Below are positions 62,618 to 64,000 of a stretch of 64,000 nucleotides of DNA, in pieces; positions within the stretch are counted from its first letter, which is position 1; each line of letters begins with the position of its first letter. The notes beneath the pieces are model-generated. The model was not told the DNA's origin, did no database searches, and saw nothing but the letters and a program-made list of their open reading frames with translations. This DNA comes from Spirosoma fluviale (lineage in GTDB: Bacteria; Bacteroidota; Bacteroidia; Cytophagales; Spirosomataceae), in contig NZ_OCNH01000001.1 of the NCBI RefSeq assembly GCF_900230225.1, forward strand, positions 2,294,001 to 2,358,000. The letters are read 5' to 3'. The position numbers and the translations under genes are program-made.

Positions 62618-62698
62618 GACCACCCCCAACCGAAGCGTCGGACCGCCCCCTCCTTTCTTCAAGGAGGGGGCGGTCCGACGCTTCGGTTGGGGGTGGTC
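62618..62698. terminator. 38-bp perfect hairpin between convergent genes
   Basis: 62618-62655 is the exact reverse complement of 62661-62698, with a 5-base loop TCTTC. It starts just after the GH92 stop and ends 6 bases before the quinone oxidoreductase stop, and should act as a two-way terminator; the length is remarkable. Confidence 0.85.
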
Positions 62699-62703
62699 GG
62701 TTG

Positions 62704-63681
62704 TCACGAAATTTCAACTACCGCCTTCCCAATTACCCTTCGTTCCATCATATCGGTAAGCGCCTGAGAGGCTTCGGACAAGGGATAGGTCTTTGAAATA
62801 TGCGGGGCAATTTTACCCTGCATGGCCCAGGTAGCGATTTCCTGCATGTTTTTCATGCTTAAAGCCGCTTCTTTCTGGACGAACATTCCCCAGAAAACGC
62901 CGACGAGGGAACACCCTTTGAGCAAGGCCAGATTCAGCGGAATTCGGGGAATTTCGCCACCGGCAAAGCCGACAACCAGATAGCGTCCTTTCCACGCCAT
63001 CGACCGGATGGCAGGTTCGGCCCATTTATCACCGACGGGGTCATACACCACATCGACGCCCTTCCCTTGCGTCATCTCTTTAATACGCTCCCGTACGTCT
63101 TCTGTCGTGTAGTTGATTAAATGCGTAGCGCCTTTTTCCCGGCAAACGGCTAATTTTTCATCCGTCGATGCGGCTGCAATGACGGTGGCTCCCATCAATT
63201 TACCCAGCTCGACGGCGGCTAGTCCAACTCCACCGGCCGCCCCTAAAACCAGCAGCGTTTCGCCCGGCTGAAGCTGCCCGCGATCTTTCAGCGCGTGGTA
63301 AGATGTTCCGTACGCATACATTGTGGATGCACCCGTTATGAAGTCCATTCCTTCGGGAAGGGGCAGGGTGGCGCGGGCGTCCGAAATCCGTTCTTCGGCC
63401 AGTCCGCCGTGTGAGCCGAAGGTGAACACATGGTCGCCGGGTTTGACGTGGGTTACGCCCTCCCCCACCGCCTTCACAATACCCGACGATTCGCTCCCCG
63501 GCGAAAACGGCAGCGGGGGTTTAAACTGGTACATATTCCGGATAGTAAGCGTATCCGGAAAGTTGAGGCTACAGGCTTTCACCTGCGTGAGCACCTCGCC
63601 CGGACCCGGCACGAGCGAGGGAATGTCTTCAAGGGTTAGGGTATCGGGTAAGCCGAAGCTGCGGCAGAGAATAGCTTTCAT
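62704..63681 (-). CDS. NADPH:quinone oxidoreductase, zinc-independent MDR family
   Basis: 325 residues. Medium-chain dehydrogenase/reductase: N-terminal GroES-like domain (EVLTQVKACSLNFPDTLTIR, PGSESSGIVKAVGEGVTHVK) and Rossmann domain with LVLGAAGGVGLAAVELGKLM (144-163). The zinc-binding Cys/His set of alcohol dehydrogenases is absent, as in the QOR subgroup. Reduces quinones or other electron-poor alkenes with NADPH. Divergent neighbours none; converges on GH92. Confidence 0.92.
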   Translation of the reverse strand: MKAILCRSFGLPDTLTLEDIPSLVPGPGEVLTQVKACSLNFPDTLTIRNMYQFKPPLPFSPGSESSGIVKAVGEGVTHVKPGDHVFTFGSHGGLAEERISDARATLPLPEGMDFITGASTMYAYGTSYHALKDRGQLQPGETLLVLGAAGGVGLAAVELGKLMGATVIAAASTDEKLAVCREKGATHLINYTTEDVRERIKEMTQGKGVDVVYDPVGDKWAEPAIRSMAWKGRYLVVGFAGGEIPRIPLNLALLKGCSLVGVFWGMFVQKEAALSMKNMQEIATWAMQGKIAPHISKTYPLSEASQALTDMMERRVIGKAVVEIS

Positions 63682-63718
63682 GCCGTAAATAAAGCAGTAT
63701 TTGCGATATGAACTGACG

Positions 63719-64000
63719 TTATTTTAATCTGGCCCGGATGTCGGTTATGGCCTCTTCATACGAGGCCCCGGTGGGGATTACCTGACCAGCTATCGTAATT
63801 TCCTGCCGGGCTATTTTCTCAATTTTATTCAGCGCAACACAGTAAGAGCGATGTACTCGTGCAAACTGGTTAGCGGGTAGATGGGCCAGTAACTCGGTCA
63901 TGGTCTGACGACTTAGCACTTTCCGGTTTTTCAACACGAATATCAGGTAATTGCCTTCAGCTTCGATGTACAAAATATCGTTGAGCACTACTTTTTCTTC
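63719..64000 (-). CDS. LytTR DNA-binding domain, C-terminal part of a regulator
   Basis: The frame is open to the right window edge, so this is only the last 94 codons; the apparent start at 63988 is an internal GTG. The residues form a LytTR domain: EEKVVLNDILYIEAEGNYLI, VLSRQTMTELLAHLPANQFA, RVHRSYCVALNKIEKI. In Bacteroidota such domains are usually preceded by a receiver domain and paired with a LytS/YehU-type kinase, both presumably outside the window. Confidence 0.9.
   Translation of the reverse strand, partial: EEKVVLNDILYIEAEGNYLIFVLKNRKVLSRQTMTELLAHLPANQFARVHRSYCVALNKIEKIARQEITIAGQVIPTGASYEEAITDIRARLK

Noticed and set aside
1-64000. CRISPR array
   Set aside because: No regularly spaced direct repeats of 25-40 bases and no cas genes; the only tandem repeats are 10 and 16 bases.
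1-64000. tRNA or rRNA genes
   Set aside because: I looked for the TTCGA-type T-loop with a flanking acceptor stem in the gaps and found no full cloverleaf.

Overview
The window looks like a chromosome segment of a member of the Bacteroidota, order Cytophagales, most like Spirosoma or a close relative. The evidence is a gliding-motility type C-terminal sorting domain on a large adhesin, candidate promoters of the Bacteroidota TAnnTTTG type, very few Shine-Dalgarno sequences, moderate GC with AT-rich gaps, many secreted glycoside hydrolases and peptidases, and a LytTR regulator. I saw no rRNA, tRNA, CRISPR array, transposase, integrase or phage gene. It reads as ordinary chromosome with a few accessory patches.

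Layout. 1-1.2 kb: C-terminal part of a PAS histidine kinase. 1.3-7.9 kb: a minus-strand operon of a GH95 alpha-L-fucosidase-like enzyme, a DUF1080 protein and a beta-propeller protein with an azurin-type copper domain. 8.1-12.9 kb: surface proteins, namely a curlin-repeat (amyloid-type) protein and a multi-domain adhesin, separated by about 1 kb of AT-rich DNA with a candidate folded RNA. 13-18.5 kb: YceI protein, a coupled beta-lactamase-fold hydrolase/M20 peptidase pair and an M28 peptidase. 18.8-25.6 kb: thioredoxin-fold lipoprotein-like or secreted protein, VF530 protein, a broken alpha/beta-hydrolase, an uncharacterised Cys-rich 606-residue protein and a GH63-like glucosidase. 25.8-30 kb: aldo/keto reductase with an AraC regulator, then an M3 peptidase. 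30.2-31.9 kb: a small AT-rich patch with an AraC-type N-terminal domain lacking its DNA-binding half, a DUF4256 protein and an AAC(6')-like acetyltransferase. 32-35.5 kb: GH43 protein, beta-helix lipoprotein, DUF2461 protein.

35.5-39.7 kb is an aldehyde-oxidation cassette: divergent AraC regulator, NAD-dependent aldehyde dehydrogenase, EthD protein and DUF779 protein, followed by a DoxX protein and two tiny Ser/Lys-rich proteins. 40.2-41.2 kb: a spore-photoproduct-lyase-like radical SAM protein. 41.6-46.3 kb: ABC ATPase plus an ABC permease fused to an M1 aminopeptidase. 46.5-48.4 kb: a carboxypeptidase-regulatory-domain protein bracketed by inverted repeats. 48.8-51 kb: modABC molybdate transport genes behind a ModE-like operator.

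51.2-60 kb is the most coherent system: a seven-gene minus-strand cluster (HlyD adaptor, TolC channel, ABC ATPase, two separate FtsX permeases, NtrC-type sigma-54 activator, sensor kinase). It is preceded by a good sigma-54 promoter and an upstream palindrome placed like an activator site, so the efflux pump is probably activated by the two-component system encoded at the end of its own cluster. 60.3-64 kb: GH92 mannosidase-like enzyme, quinone oxidoreductase, and the C-terminal end of a LytTR regulator cut by the window edge. Gene ends are marked by many long, often perfect inverted repeats.
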